DNA of 64,000 bases from Ignavibacteria bacterium (GCA_021286645.1 JAJTBZ010000037.1:1-64000), one strand, 5' to 3'; positions 1-9,350 are shown, numbered from the stretch's first letter. The notes: generated by a model not told the origin, from the letters alone. A program made the numbers and translations.

Positions 1-165
1 TACAACCAGTTAGGTGAAAAAGTGGCGATATTGCTTAATGCTGAACAGGAAGCCGGTTACCATACCGTTTCCTGGAATGCTGTCAATATGGTCTCCGGTG
101 TTTATTTCTATGAACTCCGTACAGAAAAATTCACCGCAACCAAAAAATTGTTATTAATGAAATAA
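1..165 (+). CDS. 3' end of a T9SS-exported protein (C-terminal sorting domain)
   Basis: The reading frame is open from the first base and stops at TAA 163-165. The 54 visible residues (YNQLGEKVAILLNAEQEAGY..., ending in KKLLLMK) are the second half of a type IX secretion C-terminal sorting domain: the 'Y-N-x-L-G-x-x-V' strand, 'AGYHTVSWNA', 'SGVYFYEL' and the closing 'T-A-T-K-K-L-L-L-M-K'. This layout is the same as in the complete domains at the ends of the amylase, the M14 peptidase and the 689-residue protein in this window. The protein would be carried across the outer membrane and its tail removed. The catalytic or structural body lies outside the window, so its function cannot be told. 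Confidence 0.85.
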   Translation, partial: YNQLGEKVAILLNAEQEAGYHTVSWNAVNMVSGVYFYELRTEKFTATKKLLLMK

Positions 166-185
166 GTTCATTCACGTAAGATGTA

Positions 186-222
186 TAGGGTTGTAACCGG
201 ACGGTTGCAGCCCTATTTTATT
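186..222 (+). terminator. rho-independent terminator after the T9SS protein
   Basis: A 13-bp stem (186-198 with 203-215, two G-U pairs, four-base loop) is followed by TTTTATTTTG. It sits 20 bases after the stop codon and closes the transcript that enters from the left. Confidence 0.8.
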
Positions 223-274
223 TTGTATAACATGTTTTTGTATTGAACTTAACATTTACTTAACAATGCACTGC

Positions 275-282
275 TATTTTTG
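275..282 (+). promoter_or_regulatory. candidate -7 element for the soluble histidine kinase
   Basis: TATTTTTG fits the Bacteroidota -7 consensus TAnnTTTG and lies 29 bases before the kinase start codon. No convincing TTTG is found at the expected distance upstream, so this is a half match only. Confidence 0.3.
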
Positions 283-311
283 TACCTAAAAAAGGCCGCG
301 ATACCTGTTAT

Positions 312-1481
312 ATGCGATTAGAAAAAATAAGAACCGACGTAACCGTACTCGATACCGGGGAATCCATAGCGAGAGTATTCGATTGCTTTAAGGAAAAACC
401 TCATCTATGCGGTCTGTTGATATACCACGAAGGTCGGTTCTTAACATGTATATTCCGCAGAGAATTCCACGAAATTATGAGTCGGCCATTCAGCCTTGAA
501 ATCTTCATGAAGCGGACCATCGGGTATTTTGTAAATGCATATCCTATGGGTGACATGCTGGAGCTTAGCAGTGATACCAATATAGCACTGGCTGCTGAAA
601 GAGCTATTAAACGCTCCCCTGACAAACGCGATGACCCCATTGTTGTTCGCTATCCCGATGGTGAAGTCCGTCTTCTGGATGTTCATCAATTGCTCTTACA
701 GCAGATTCAATTGCATCTGGATGCAATTGCCGCCCTGAAGGAGGCAAATGAATTCCGGAGTGATATAGTATCAATCGCTTCGCATGATATCAAAAATCCG
801 CTGTTTACTATCCTGGGGTTATCCCAAATGTTGGGTGCCGGAGATAGCGGGCCGGACAGTATTGTGTCGTTAAGTCGAATTATTAATAACAGCGCGCAGC
901 GGATACAGGAATTGTTAAATGAGGTACTTGGGTTGGCTACCTCTGGTACAATAGAGATGCAGCTGAAGAAGGAACTATACCCCGCGGGAAGAATTCTTGA
1001 AGAAGTTGCAAAACGCTTTATACATTTGGCGGAGCGTAAGCAGCAAAATCTGGTTATTGAAGTTGATTCTGATAATACCCTGATCAATGTAGATATTATT
1101 CATTTTCAGGAGGCCCTCGAAAACCTGATATCCAATGCGATTAAATACTCAGATAAGGGAAGTGAGATCATTTGTCGTGTTTATGCCGGGCAGGAGGGCG
1201 TTGTGTTTGAAATTATTGATCATGGGCCGGGATTTTCGGAAGAGGACAGAAAGTATATTTTCCAAAAATTTAAAAAACTTTCGGCGAAACCTACGGGCGG
1301 CGAAAGTTCCACCGGGCTGGGGTTATTTATTACCCGCAAGATAGTTGATTTGCACGGCGGGGCAATAGTGCTTGAATCCGAAATAGGAAAAGGCAGTAAA
1401 TTTACTGTTCGTTTACCACTCATGCCTCATAGTATGGGGCTTCCCGAGGTAGTAAAACTGGAAAAAGCAGGGACGCTGTGA
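312..1481 (+). CDS. soluble sensor histidine kinase with N-terminal CBS-like domain
   Basis: This is a 389-residue histidine kinase without any membrane segment. Residues 1-130 resemble the CBS-pair region that is found before some GGDEF domains and kinases (short hydrophobic strands such as LCGLLIYHEGRFL around 32-45); that reading is tentative. A short coiled linker leads into a HisKA domain with phospho-acceptor H158 in the motif SHDIKNP. The ATPase domain shows the N box (NLISNAIKYS), the G1 box (DHGPGFSEED) and the G2 box (TGLGLFI). It would autophosphorylate in the cytoplasm in response to an internal signal and pass the phosphate to a response regulator. No regulator gene is next to it, so it is an orphan kinase. 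The gene stands alone, with a terminator before it and the sdh operon after it. Confidence 0.85.
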   Translation: MRLEKIRTDVTVLDTGESIARVFDCFKEKPHLCGLLIYHEGRFLTCIFRREFHEIMSRPFSLEIFMKRTIGYFVNAYPMGDMLELSSDTNIALAAERAIKRSPDKRDDPIVVRYPDGEVRLLDVHQLLLQQIQLHLDAIAALKEANEFRSDIVSIASHDIKNPLFTILGLSQMLGAGDSGPDSIVSLSRIINNSAQRIQELLNEVLGLATSGTIEMQLKKELYPAGRILEEVAKRFIHLAERKQQNLVIEVDSDNTLINVDIIHFQEALENLISNAIKYSDKGSEIICRVYAGQEGVVFEIIDHGPGFSEEDRKYIFQKFKKLSAKPTGGESSTGLGLFITRKIVDLHGGAIVLESEIGKGSKFTVRLPLMPHSMGLPEVVKLEKAGTL

Positions 1482-1806
1482 CAAAATAATCTGCTCTTAT
1501 TCAATAGAGTAAAGAGTCTTGTCGGGTAAATACCATTGAAGTAAAAAATATCAGGCAATTCGCGATACCCCCCCCCTGTATTTAGTGTGCCAAAGTAACC
1601 CCGACCTGAGTGAATCTTACCCAAATAATTATGTATATCGAAAGAGTCAAGTAATTTATTTTCAAATAGTTAAGAAAAAAAATAATTAACAGTAATAAAT
1701 ACCAAATAACCGCTTTTAAATTGTTATGAGAAACCATAACTTATCAGTTGTCAATTCGTTTATTTAATCAACAAAACCATTCCTTACAATTTGAGGAGAT
1801 TCATTA
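1482..1806. other. intergenic region before sdhC, with a run of nine C
   Basis: This 325-base gap holds no open reading frame that looks like a gene. It is AT-rich except for a homopolymer of nine C at 1568-1576. No complete TTTG / TAnnTTTG promoter was found, although the sdhCAB promoter must lie here. The sdhC ribosome binding site (TTGAGGAGATT) is at the right-hand end. Confidence 0.6.
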
Positions 1807-2460
1807 ATGGGTTGGTTCATCAGAACATTTTATTCTTCAATTGGGAAAAAACTCATCATGGCGTTAACAGGATTATTCCTGTGCTCATTTCTCTCTGTAC
1901 ACCTGATGGGAAATTTTCAGCTGTTCAAGAATGATGGGGGTGCCGCTTTTAATCATTATTCTGAATTCATGTCAACGAATCCGCTTATCCGAATACTGGA
2001 AATCGGTATGGTTATTGGGTTCGCGTTACACATCTTTGATGGAATTCGGTTGTGGTTATTAAACCGGTCGGCCCGCCCAGTCGGCTATGCAAAGAACGAT
2101 GCTGCAGCAAACAGTACGTTTTTTTCCCGTACGATGATCTATTCCGGCGGAATTGTATTCGTGTTTCTTGCCGTTCATCTCAAATCCTTTTTTGTTGAAC
2201 ACAGGGTTCTGGGCAGTGAATTAACAATGTACCAGAGCGTGGTGCAGGCATTTCACGATCCGGTTTATTCTCTGTTTTATGTAGCTGCTCTGGTGTTGTT
2301 GGGTTTCCATTTAAATCATGGATTCCAGAGTGCATTTCAAACACTGGGCATGAATCATAAAAAATATACGCCGCTCATTAAGTTTTTAGGCTTAATGTTC
2401 TCTATACTTATACCATTGGGGTATGCAACCATGCCTCTGTATTTTTTATTAACTAAATAA
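1807..2460 (+). CDS. sdhC: succinate dehydrogenase / fumarate reductase cytochrome b subunit
   Basis: A 217-residue integral membrane protein of the single-subunit, di-haem cytochrome b558 type. Five hydrophobic helices can be seen (about 14-35, 58-86, 108-129, 150-173 and 190-214). Histidines inside or at the ends of helices, at positions 32, 75, 124, 168 and 171, are the expected haem b ligands. The protein anchors the flavoprotein and iron-sulfur subunits in the inner membrane and exchanges electrons with quinone. A clear GAGGAG-like site precedes the ATG. The order C-A-B with 21 and 12 base gaps is typical of the Bacteroidota-type complex II operon. Direction of the reaction (succinate oxidation or fumarate reduction) cannot be read from the sequence. 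Confidence 0.93.
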   Translation: MGWFIRTFYSSIGKKLIMALTGLFLCSFLSVHLMGNFQLFKNDGGAAFNHYSEFMSTNPLIRILEIGMVIGFALHIFDGIRLWLLNRSARPVGYAKNDAAANSTFFSRTMIYSGGIVFVFLAVHLKSFFVEHRVLGSELTMYQSVVQAFHDPVYSLFYVAALVLLGFHLNHGFQSAFQTLGMNHKKYTPLIKFLGLMFSILIPLGYATMPLYFLLTK

Positions 2461-2481
2461 TGAGCAGCGGAGGATAAGACT

Positions 2482-4395
2482 ATGACTTTAGACTCAAAAA
2501 TCCCTTCCGGTCCACTTGCAGAAAAATGGACCAAACACCGGGCGGAATTGAAATTAGTAAATGCTGCCAATAAAAGAAAATATCATGTAATTGTTGTTGG
2601 TACCGGTTTAGCCGGGGCCTCTGCCGCTGCCAGCCTGGGTGAGTTAGGTTATAATGTAACCGCATTTTGTTACCAGGATAGCGCGCGGCGTGCACATAGT
2701 ATCGCGGCTCAGGGCGGTATAAATGCAGCAAAAAATTACCAGAATGATGGCGATAGCGTGTACCGCTTATTTTATGATACCATTAAAGGCGGTGATTACC
2801 GTGCCCGTGAAGGAAACGTGTACCGCCTGGCAGAATTAAGTAATAATATTATTGATCAGAGTGTTGCTCTTGGTGTGCCTTTTGCCAGAGAGTACGGCGG
2901 ATATCTCGATAACCGGTCGTTTGGCGGTGCGCAGGTTTCGCGAACTTTTTACGCGCGCGGGCAAACAGGTCAGCAATTACTTCTGGGTGCTTACAGCGCT
3001 TTATCCCACCAGGTCGGACTTGGGCAGGTACAAATGAATTCACGCCATGAAATGGTTGAACTGGTTGTTATCAATGGCCGCGCGAGGGGCATTATTGCCC
3101 GGGATATGGTAACAGGAGAATTAAAAAGATTCATTGCCGATGCAGTATTGCTATGTACCGGCGGTTATGGTAATGTGTACTATCTTTCTACAAACGCAAA
3201 AGGTTGTAATACAACGGCAATTTGGCGGGCGCATAAAAAAGGTGCATTATTTGCCAACCCGTGTTATGTACAGATTCACCCCACCTGTATTCCGGTAAGT
3301 GGAGATCATCAGTCGAAATTAACCCTGATGAGCGAAAGCCTCAGGAATGATGGACGCGTGTGGGTACCGAAGAAAGCAGGCGATAACCGCCCGGCAGGCG
3401 ATATCCCTGAAGAAGAACGCGATTATTTCCTTGAAAGAAAGTATCCTTCATTCGGTAACCTGGTTCCACGGGATGTGGCTTCACGTAATTCCAAAATGGT
3501 TTGCGATGAAGGCCGTGGTGTCGGCTCATCCAGGCAAGCCGTGTACCTGGATTTCAGGGACAGTATTAACCGATTAGGAAAAGATAAAATAGAAGAGCGA
3601 TACGGTAACCTGTTCCAGATGTACGAGCAAATTACCGCGGAAAACCCCTATAGCGTACCGATGCGTATTTATCCGGCCATACATTATACTATGGGCGGTT
3701 TGTGGGTAGATTATAATCTTATGTCCACAATTCCCGGTTTATTTGTACTGGGTGAAGCGAACTTCTCCGATCACGGTGCAAACCGATTAGGCGCGAGTGC
3801 GCTTATGCAAGGTTTGGCTGACGGATATTTTGTAATACCCTATACACTTGGCGGGTATCTTGCCTCGGGTGGTATTGACAAAACAACAACAGAACATGAA
3901 GCTTTTGTTGAAGCCGAAAACAGCGTGAAGAGCCTGGTTGATAAACTTTTGAATATCAAGGGTAAGGAATCGGTTGATTATTACCATAAAAAACTTGGTA
4001 AAATAATGTGGAATAAAGTTGGTATGGCGCGAAATGAAAATGGCCTGAAAGAAGCAATTCAGGAAATTCGCGCGGTTCGTGATGAGTTCTGGCAGAACGT
4101 GAAGGTGCTTGGTTCGGCGGATGAATTGAACCAGTCACTGGAAAAAGCCGGACGAGTTGCCGACTTTATGGAATTAGCAGAGTTAATGACGGTTGATGCG
4201 TTGCATAGAAAAGAATCGTGCGGCGGCCATTTCCGTGAAGAGTATCAAACGGAAGAAGGCGAAGCACTGCGTGATGATGAGAACTACGCGTATGTAGCAG
4301 CATGGGAATTTGCAGGTGTTGGTAAAGAACCGGTAATGCATAAAGAAAATCTCATGTATGAAAACATTCAACTCTCTAAACGCAGTTACAAATAA
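2482..4395 (+). CDS. sdhA: succinate dehydrogenase / fumarate reductase flavoprotein subunit
   Basis: The 637-residue catalytic subunit of complex II, which converts succinate and fumarate at a covalently bound FAD. The dinucleotide-binding loop GTGLAG is at residues 40-45, and H72 in [11 protein letters not shown] is the residue that carries FAD covalently in this family. Further family landmarks are [19 protein letters not shown], the active-site stretch PRDVASRN and the FAD contact [10 protein letters not shown]. The length is normal for the Bacteroidota type (about 630-660 residues). It is encoded between the membrane anchor and the iron-sulfur subunit. The product sits on the cytoplasmic face of the inner membrane. 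Confidence 0.96.
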   Translation: MTLDSKIPSGPLAEKWTKHRAELKLVNAANKRKYHVIVVGTGLAGASAAASLGELGYNVTAFCYQDSARRAHSIAAQGGINAAKNYQNDGDSVYRLFYDTIKGGDYRAREGNVYRLAELSNNIIDQSVALGVPFAREYGGYLDNRSFGGAQVSRTFYARGQTGQQLLLGAYSALSHQVGLGQVQMNSRHEMVELVVINGRARGIIARDMVTGELKRFIADAVLLCTGGYGNVYYLSTNAKGCNTTAIWRAHKKGALFANPCYVQIHPTCIPVSGDHQSKLTLMSESLRNDGRVWVPKKAGDNRPAGDIPEEERDYFLERKYPSFGNLVPRDVASRNSKMVCDEGRGVGSSRQAVYLDFRDSINRLGKDKIEERYGNLFQMYEQITAENPYSVPMRIYPAIHYTMGGLWVDYNLMSTIPGLFVLGEANFSDHGANRLGASALMQGLADGYFVIPYTLGGYLASGGIDKTTTEHEAFVEAENSVKSLVDKLLNIKGKESVDYYHKKLGKIMWNKVGMARNENGLKEAIQEIRAVRDEFWQNVKVLGSADELNQSLEKAGRVADFMELAELMTVDALHRKESCGGHFREEYQTEEGEALRDDENYAYVAAWEFAGVGKEPVMHKENLMYENIQLSKRSYK

Positions 4396-4407
4396 GGAGA
4401 AAAGAAT

Positions 4408-5148
4408 ATGAACTTAACATTGCATATTTGGCGACAGAAAGATGCCCGTACAAAAGGAAAATTTGTCATTTATAAAGTTGAAAATGTTCATGAAGAGATG
4501 TCGTTTCTCGAGATGCTCGATATCCTGAATGAGCAGCTCATAGCGAAAAATGAAGACCCGGTTGCTTTCGATCATGATTGCCGCGAGGGTATCTGCGGGT
4601 GCTGTAGTTTGTATATAAACGGCAGGGCGCATGGTCCTAAACGCGGTATTACTGTATGCCAGCTTCATATGCGGCACTTTAAAGATGGCGATAGCATCTG
4701 GATTGAACCCTGGCGGGCACGCCCGTTCCCGGTTCTCAAAGATCTCATTGTTGATCGGGCTCCGCTCGATCGGATTATGCAGGCGGGCGGTTACATATCC
4801 GCTCGTATTGGGTCGGCTCAGGATGCCAACACGATTCTCATCGATCATGATACTGCCGAATCCTCTATGGATGCGGCCGCTTGTATTGGTTGCGGAGCCT
4901 GTGTTGCTTCATGTAAAAACGCATCTGCAATGCTGTTTGTTGCTGCCAAAGTTTCTCACCTCGGTCAGTTACCTCAAGGTAAACTGGAACGCGAAAAGCG
5001 TGTCCTTGCCATGATAGCTCAAATGGATAAAGAAGGTTTTGGCGGATGTACGAATACAAAAGCTTGTGAAGCTGAATGCCCGAAAGAAATAAAAATAACT
5101 CATATTGCCCGATTGAATCGCGAATTTTTACGGGCCAGTGTGGTTTAG
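4408..5148 (+). CDS. sdhB: succinate dehydrogenase / fumarate reductase iron-sulfur subunit
   Basis: This 246-residue protein carries the three clusters that pass electrons between FAD and haem. The [2Fe-2S] ligands are in CREGICGCC with a later Cys at GITVCQ. The [4Fe-4S] ligands are in [11 protein letters not shown], and the [3Fe-4S] ligands in the region [14 protein letters not shown]. The ATG follows AAGGAG by a normal distance and lies 12 bases after the flavoprotein stop, so the two are translated from one transcript. The operon is closed by the hairpin at 5221-5256. Nothing is missing or truncated. Confidence 0.95.
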   Translation: MNLTLHIWRQKDARTKGKFVIYKVENVHEEMSFLEMLDILNEQLIAKNEDPVAFDHDCREGICGCCSLYINGRAHGPKRGITVCQLHMRHFKDGDSIWIEPWRARPFPVLKDLIVDRAPLDRIMQAGGYISARIGSAQDANTILIDHDTAESSMDAAACIGCGACVASCKNASAMLFVAAKVSHLGQLPQGKLEREKRVLAMIAQMDKEGFGGCTNTKACEAECPKEIKITHIARLNREFLRASVV

Positions 5149-5220
5149 TTACAAATATTCCCAATAAAGCGGGGAGATGGAATTCTCCCGCTTTATGCAT
5201 ATCTTTGTAAGCGCGATTTT

Positions 5221-5256
5221 AAATCCCGATGTAATGTGTCGGGATTTTTTTATTTT
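5221..5256 (+). terminator. rho-independent terminator of sdhCAB
   Basis: A nine-base-pair stem AAATCCCGA / TCGGGATTT (5221-5229 with 5239-5247) is followed by TTTTATTTTG. A second, weaker inverted repeat without a T run lies just before it at 5166-5194. Confidence 0.85.
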
Positions 5257-5282
5257 GTGAAATAACAAATTGGCAACCTTGT

Positions 5283-7355
5283 ATGTTTGAGCGTGAAATT
5301 CGTTATATAACCGACTTCACACTGAATTCAATAAAGAAACTTGGCTCCTTTTTTACATTAGGGAGCTTGTCTTCAGCGAAGATCCACCCGGCTATTATGC
5401 AATACATCTCTGCCGAATTAGATTATTTAATCTTTTTAGACAGGCAGCGGTTGTTGCAAAAGTCGCTATTCGATTATTCCGGGCCGGAAATTTCCAGGCA
5501 TTTTAGTGCTATCGCCGGAGAAATTAAAAAGAACAAGTTGATTCCTTTCGAAGATGCGCGTCGGTTGGTGCAGCAGGCTGTAACATTTAACGTAAACTAT
5601 TTACTTCGTCCCCGGTGGTCTTTGAAACATTTTGTTTATGATGGTGAAGAATACCGCTCGGCCGAAGAAATGAGATTGCTTTTAAATTATTCATGGTTCT
5701 TTGACTATTATAAACATACATTTTTTCGCTATATCGAAAAGAAAAATTTCCCTTCGATGTCGATTAATGAATTTGTTGAAAAAGTAAATATTATTACTCA
5801 GGAACTACTCAACAATCAGTATGATGCTATTGTCGGGGCCAGTCTGGATGATATTGCCTCATTCTTTAATATGGGGGACGCGCAGAAAACCCGATTGCCA
5901 ATTGAAGTTATTGAAGTGTTCTTACGTGACAGGCATTTGGAAAATCTGATTCCAAAGGTTCGTCAGGCGCTTTCTGCCGATATGAAACAAAAATTTGAAT
6001 TGGATGAATACAAGAAAATAATACTTGGCGATGACCGGCAGCTGCGAATATTTGATTTTGATTCATACCCCGAACCTGAAGAGGATGAGGAAGAAACCAA
6101 AACAGAAGCGGCAGAAACAACAAAGCCCGAACCTGAAATTGAACTTTCGGTTGATATAGATAAATTCTTTCAGGATCTGCCTTCTGAGGATTATGTACCA
6201 GATTCCGAATCTGTTGCAGAGCAGATTGCAGAAGCAGCACCTGAAGCAGTGGCAGAATCTGTACCAACATTTACTGAACAAGTGGTACCGGCTGAGGAAC
6301 ATGCAGAGCCCGGGGATGCTGGTGAAGTGTATGCCGATATTTTGAGTCAGCCCCTGGTTATGCAGGATGAAATTTCTGGTGCGGCACTACCTGAACCCGT
6401 TGAGCCGGAAAATATGCCGATTGATGAAGTAGGCGATGGTGGAGAGATAGAAGGCACACTTGATACGATGCTGAGTGAGCGTTTGCTTGATGAGATTCGG
6501 ATGGCAAACGATACCCCCGATGATGCAGATGATGCGGCATCAGCTCCCGAAGAACAACCAGGGACTAAAACTGTTGATGAAAATCCACCGGCTGAGAAAT
6601 CTCCGTTGGGTATAAGTGATTACGATAAAAAGTTGGATGAATATAATCAGGAACTAAGCGAGTTTGAGGAAGAAATACTCTCGATATCTTTGCCGGATGA
6701 TTCTCCTGAACCCGAAGTTATAAGTGGCGGTGAAGATCTTTTGGCATCACTGGCAATACCCGCAGAGGATGTAGAGATTGAGATTGAAGACGAAGATGAA
6801 ATTGAAGATTTCGATAGCGATAAAGAGATAGATTTACAGGATATTGCAGAATTTCAGGAAACATCCGACGTGGCAGATAATGCTGAAGAGTTTATCTTAG
6901 AGGATGAACCGGAGTTGCCCGATTTGCCCGACGAAAGCGCGTTGTTTTCCGAAGCGAGAATTTTAGATGACGATGAAGAAATTGAAGAAGGGCCTGAAAT
7001 TGAATTGCCTGATGAAAAAGAACTCTTCGGTGACAAGTTACCAACGCAGCCGGAAGAACCCGCTGAAGTCGTGGTGAATGCCGGTGAAGAAGAAGTTGAA
7101 CAGGCTGATGAAGAAACAGAAACTGAGTTGTTTAACTTTTTCACTACCAAAGAAACGATGCGGATTGTAAGTACGGTATTCAAGAATGATAGTATTGATT
7201 TTGTTAATACCATTGAACGGCTTGCAACGTGTCCTTCACCGGAAGACGCGCAGTTGATATTAAAATCGGTATTTTTCGCTTACCATGTTGACCCGGTTAT
7301 TGATAAGGAAGCACGAATGCTGGAAGAGCGTGTGCAGATGTTTTTTTCAAGATAG
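5283..7355 (+). CDS. unrecognised protein with long acidic linker, coupled to obg
   Basis: This 690-residue protein was not recognised. Three parts can be seen. Residues 1-255 are a mixed-charge, aromatic-rich and probably helical domain. Residues about 265-620 are strongly acidic and low in complexity, full of Glu, Asp, Pro and Ala (for example EPEEDEEETKTEAAETT and EIEIEDEDEIEDFDSDKEID), and are likely disordered. Residues 625-690 form a short, ordered-looking C-terminal domain with balanced charge (ETMRIVSTVFKNDSIDFVNT). There is no signal peptide and no membrane segment, so a cytoplasmic location is likely. The stop codon is 22 bases before obg, which suggests one transcript. A tether joining two binding domains is one possible reading, but nothing here proves a function. 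Confidence 0.8.
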   Translation: MFEREIRYITDFTLNSIKKLGSFFTLGSLSSAKIHPAIMQYISAELDYLIFLDRQRLLQKSLFDYSGPEISRHFSAIAGEIKKNKLIPFEDARRLVQQAVTFNVNYLLRPRWSLKHFVYDGEEYRSAEEMRLLLNYSWFFDYYKHTFFRYIEKKNFPSMSINEFVEKVNIITQELLNNQYDAIVGASLDDIASFFNMGDAQKTRLPIEVIEVFLRDRHLENLIPKVRQALSADMKQKFELDEYKKIILGDDRQLRIFDFDSYPEPEEDEEETKTEAAETTKPEPEIELSVDIDKFFQDLPSEDYVPDSESVAEQIAEAAPEAVAESVPTFTEQVVPAEEHAEPGDAGEVYADILSQPLVMQDEISGAALPEPVEPENMPIDEVGDGGEIEGTLDTMLSERLLDEIRMANDTPDDADDAASAPEEQPGTKTVDENPPAEKSPLGISDYDKKLDEYNQELSEFEEEILSISLPDDSPEPEVISGGEDLLASLAIPAEDVEIEIEDEDEIEDFDSDKEIDLQDIAEFQETSDVADNAEEFILEDEPELPDLPDESALFSEARILDDDEEIEEGPEIELPDEKELFGDKLPTQPEEPAEVVVNAGEEEVEQADEETETELFNFFTTKETMRIVSTVFKNDSIDFVNTIERLATCPSPEDAQLILKSVFFAYHVDPVIDKEARMLEERVQMFFSR

Positions 7356-7377
7356 AAGTAATAAGTAATAGAGAATT

Positions 7378-8379
7378 ATGTTTATAGATTTAGTACAGAT
7401 TAAGGTGCGTTCGGGTAATGGCGGCGATGGTGCCGTTCAGTTCCGTAGAGAAAAGTATGTCCCCAAAGGAGGGCCATCGGGCGGTAATGGCGGTGATGGC
7501 GGCAGTGTGTGGTTTACTGCAAATGATAATTTAAATACATTGCTCGATTTTAAATATCAGCATATCTATATGGCGCAAAATGGCAAGCATGGCGGCGCTT
7601 CATTGTGCGATGGAAAAAAAGGCGAAGATATAAATATTCAGATTCCTGTCGGTACCCTGTTAAAGAATGCTGATACCGATGAAGTGATTTATGATTTTAC
7701 TCAAAAAGGTGAATCGTTCTGTATCGCCAAAGGCGGTCGTGGTGGTAAAGGCAACAGTAACTTTGCAACGCCTTCCAATCAAACACCCAGGTTCGCGGAA
7801 GATGGGAAGCCGGGTGAAGAATATAATGTGATTTTGGAATTGAAGCTTATTGCTGACGTTGGATTGGTTGGTTTTCCTAACGCGGGTAAATCAACGCTCA
7901 TCTCTACAATATCTGCTGCAAAGCCGAAAATAGCAGATTATCCGTTTACAACACTTGAACCAAATTTAGGTATTGTACGGTATAAAGATTTCAAAAGCCT
8001 TACAGTTGCCGATATTCCCGGTATAATTGAAGGCGCCTCGGAAGGCAAAGGCCTGGGGTTACAATTCCTGCGGCATATTGAACGTACAAAAATTCTATGT
8101 TTTCTCATTGACTGTTCTTCCGAGACTTTCCGGGAAGATATTGATATTTTAATGAATGAACTCCATCAGTATAGCGAAACACTGGCGGAAAAGGACAAAA
8201 TACTCGCGTTTTCGAAAAGCGATATTGCCAATCCGGAAATTATGAAAGAGTTGCTTGATTATACCGATGACCGGTTCTATGGCACTCCTATTATTTTTTC
8301 AGCTGTCGCTAAAAATAATCTGGATGAATTAATCCAGGTAATGTGGGATGTAATAAATATAAGCAGGGAAACAGAATAG
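7378..8379 (+). CDS. obgE: Obg family GTPase
   Basis: A 333-residue GTPase that in other bacteria binds the large ribosomal subunit and takes part in its assembly and in the stress response. Residues 1-158 form the glycine-rich Obg fold (GNGGDGAVQFRREK, GGNGGDGGSV, GGRGGKGNSNFA). The G domain follows: Walker A GFPNAGKST, switch II DIPGIIEGAS, and a G4 motif that reads SKSD in place of the usual NKxD, followed by SAVAKNN as G5. The C-terminal OCT domain found in some Obg proteins is absent, as is common in this phylum. The gene follows the acidic 690-residue protein by 22 bases. Confidence 0.95.
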   Translation: MFIDLVQIKVRSGNGGDGAVQFRREKYVPKGGPSGGNGGDGGSVWFTANDNLNTLLDFKYQHIYMAQNGKHGGASLCDGKKGEDINIQIPVGTLLKNADTDEVIYDFTQKGESFCIAKGGRGGKGNSNFATPSNQTPRFAEDGKPGEEYNVILELKLIADVGLVGFPNAGKSTLISTISAAKPKIADYPFTTLEPNLGIVRYKDFKSLTVADIPGIIEGASEGKGLGLQFLRHIERTKILCFLIDCSSETFREDIDILMNELHQYSETLAEKDKILAFSKSDIANPEIMKELLDYTDDRFYGTPIIFSAVAKNNLDELIQVMWDVINISRETE

Positions 8380-8420
8380 TTTTGTATAAACTGTTCCCGC
8401 TATAAAAATTCACCGAGTTT

Positions 8421-8457
8421 CATCCCGGGTGTTATATGCCCGGGATGTTTCATTTTT
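8421..8457 (+). terminator. rho-independent terminator after obgE
   Basis: A perfect nine-base-pair stem CATCCCGGG / CCCGGGATG (8421-8429 with 8439-8447, nine-base loop) is followed by TTTCATTTTT. Confidence 0.8.
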
Positions 8458-8504
8458 ACCCCGTTATTTACCACCGTATCTATGCAAATAATGAAAAAAT
8501 CCCG

Positions 8505-8512
8505 TAGTTTTG
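8505..8512 (+). promoter_or_regulatory. candidate -7 element for the duplicated-His protein
   Basis: TAGTTTTG fits TAnnTTTG and lies 31 bases before the start codon. No matching TTTG was found 19-21 bases upstream, so only half of the promoter is supported. Confidence 0.3.
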
Positions 8513-8543
8513 TATAGCATCATCAATAATATTAAGGATCCCC

Positions 8544-9260
8544 ATGAGAGCAGTACTATTACTCATTATGGCTGTGCTGTTTGTTCCTGTTTTTATATAT
8601 GCACAAAACGGGAAGAAAGAGCATGAAGCCGAAACATCCGTTCCTGCCCTGGCAGAATTTCATGATGTTATCTATCCTATCTGGCACACATACTATCCGG
8701 AAAAAGATTTTGCCGGGTTACGGACTATGACTAATGCAGTTAAAGCCGGCGCGGAGAAAATCTATCAGGTAACATTGCCGGGATTTTATCGTGAAAAACA
8801 AAAAGGCTGGGAACATGGTATCGAATTATTTAAGGTAAAGACTGATGCTTTCTTGAAGGCCTCGGCGGAAACTGATAATGAGAAATTATTACAGGCAGCT
8901 GAAGCCCTGCACTCGTCTTATGAAATGTTGGTACGTGTATTGCACCCTGTGCCCCGCAATGTGGAAGCGTTTCATAAAGTGCTCTATGTAGTTTACCATG
9001 ATTATTTGCCGAATAAAAACTATGAGAAAATTGCAGAAGTCAGCAGCGAGTTAAAAAACCGTGCAGATTCCATTACAACGGTTCGTTTGCGCAAGAATCT
9101 GGAAGCAAAAAAAGAAGAATTTCAGAATGCGGCTAAAGAACTTGTCGATGCCTGTGCTGCCTTGCAGGCAAGTGCCGCCGGAAAAGATTCGGCAGTGATG
9201 GAAAAGCTGGTTCTCGTGGTACATACAAAGTACCAGGCTTTGGAAAAAATATTTGATTAA
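8544..9260 (+). CDS. exported protein made of a tandem His-containing duplication
   Basis: A 238-residue protein with a clear signal peptide (hydrophobic residues 4-20, ending IYA-QNG), so it is probably periplasmic. The mature part is helical and consists of two copies of one unit. F39-H40...H48-x-Y-Y-P recurs as F143-H144...H152-x-Y-L-P, and H123-x-x-Y126 recurs as H227-x-x-Y230. All three histidines are shifted by exactly 104 residues, so the copies align without gaps at these positions. Six conserved histidines in two helical units suggest a metal or haem site, which is inference. No CXXCH motif is present. I do not recognise the family. The gene is alone, and converges on the NarL-type regulator. 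Confidence 0.85.
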   Translation: MRAVLLLIMAVLFVPVFIYAQNGKKEHEAETSVPALAEFHDVIYPIWHTYYPEKDFAGLRTMTNAVKAGAEKIYQVTLPGFYREKQKGWEHGIELFKVKTDAFLKASAETDNEKLLQAAEALHSSYEMLVRVLHPVPRNVEAFHKVLYVVYHDYLPNKNYEKIAEVSSELKNRADSITTVRLRKNLEAKKEEFQNAAKELVDACAALQASAAGKDSAVMEKLVLVVHTKYQALEKIFD

Positions 9261-9310
9261 ACGACGAAAAGGTCTAGCAGTGTGACGAGGACGGACCTGG
9301 TTTTATCGGC

Positions 9311-9350
9311 AGAATATGGCGGTTGCAATAGATGCAGCCGCCATTCTGTT
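9311..9350. terminator. hairpin between converging genes
   Basis: An 11-bp stem (9317-9327 with 9333-9343, one G-U pair), extended by AGAA / TTCT, is followed by GTTTT on the plus strand. It lies between the ends of two converging genes and probably serves both. Confidence 0.65.

Noticed and set aside
5166-5194. First hairpin after sdhB as the main terminator
   Set aside because: It has an imperfect stem and is followed by ATGCATATC rather than a T run; the hairpin at 5221 is much better.
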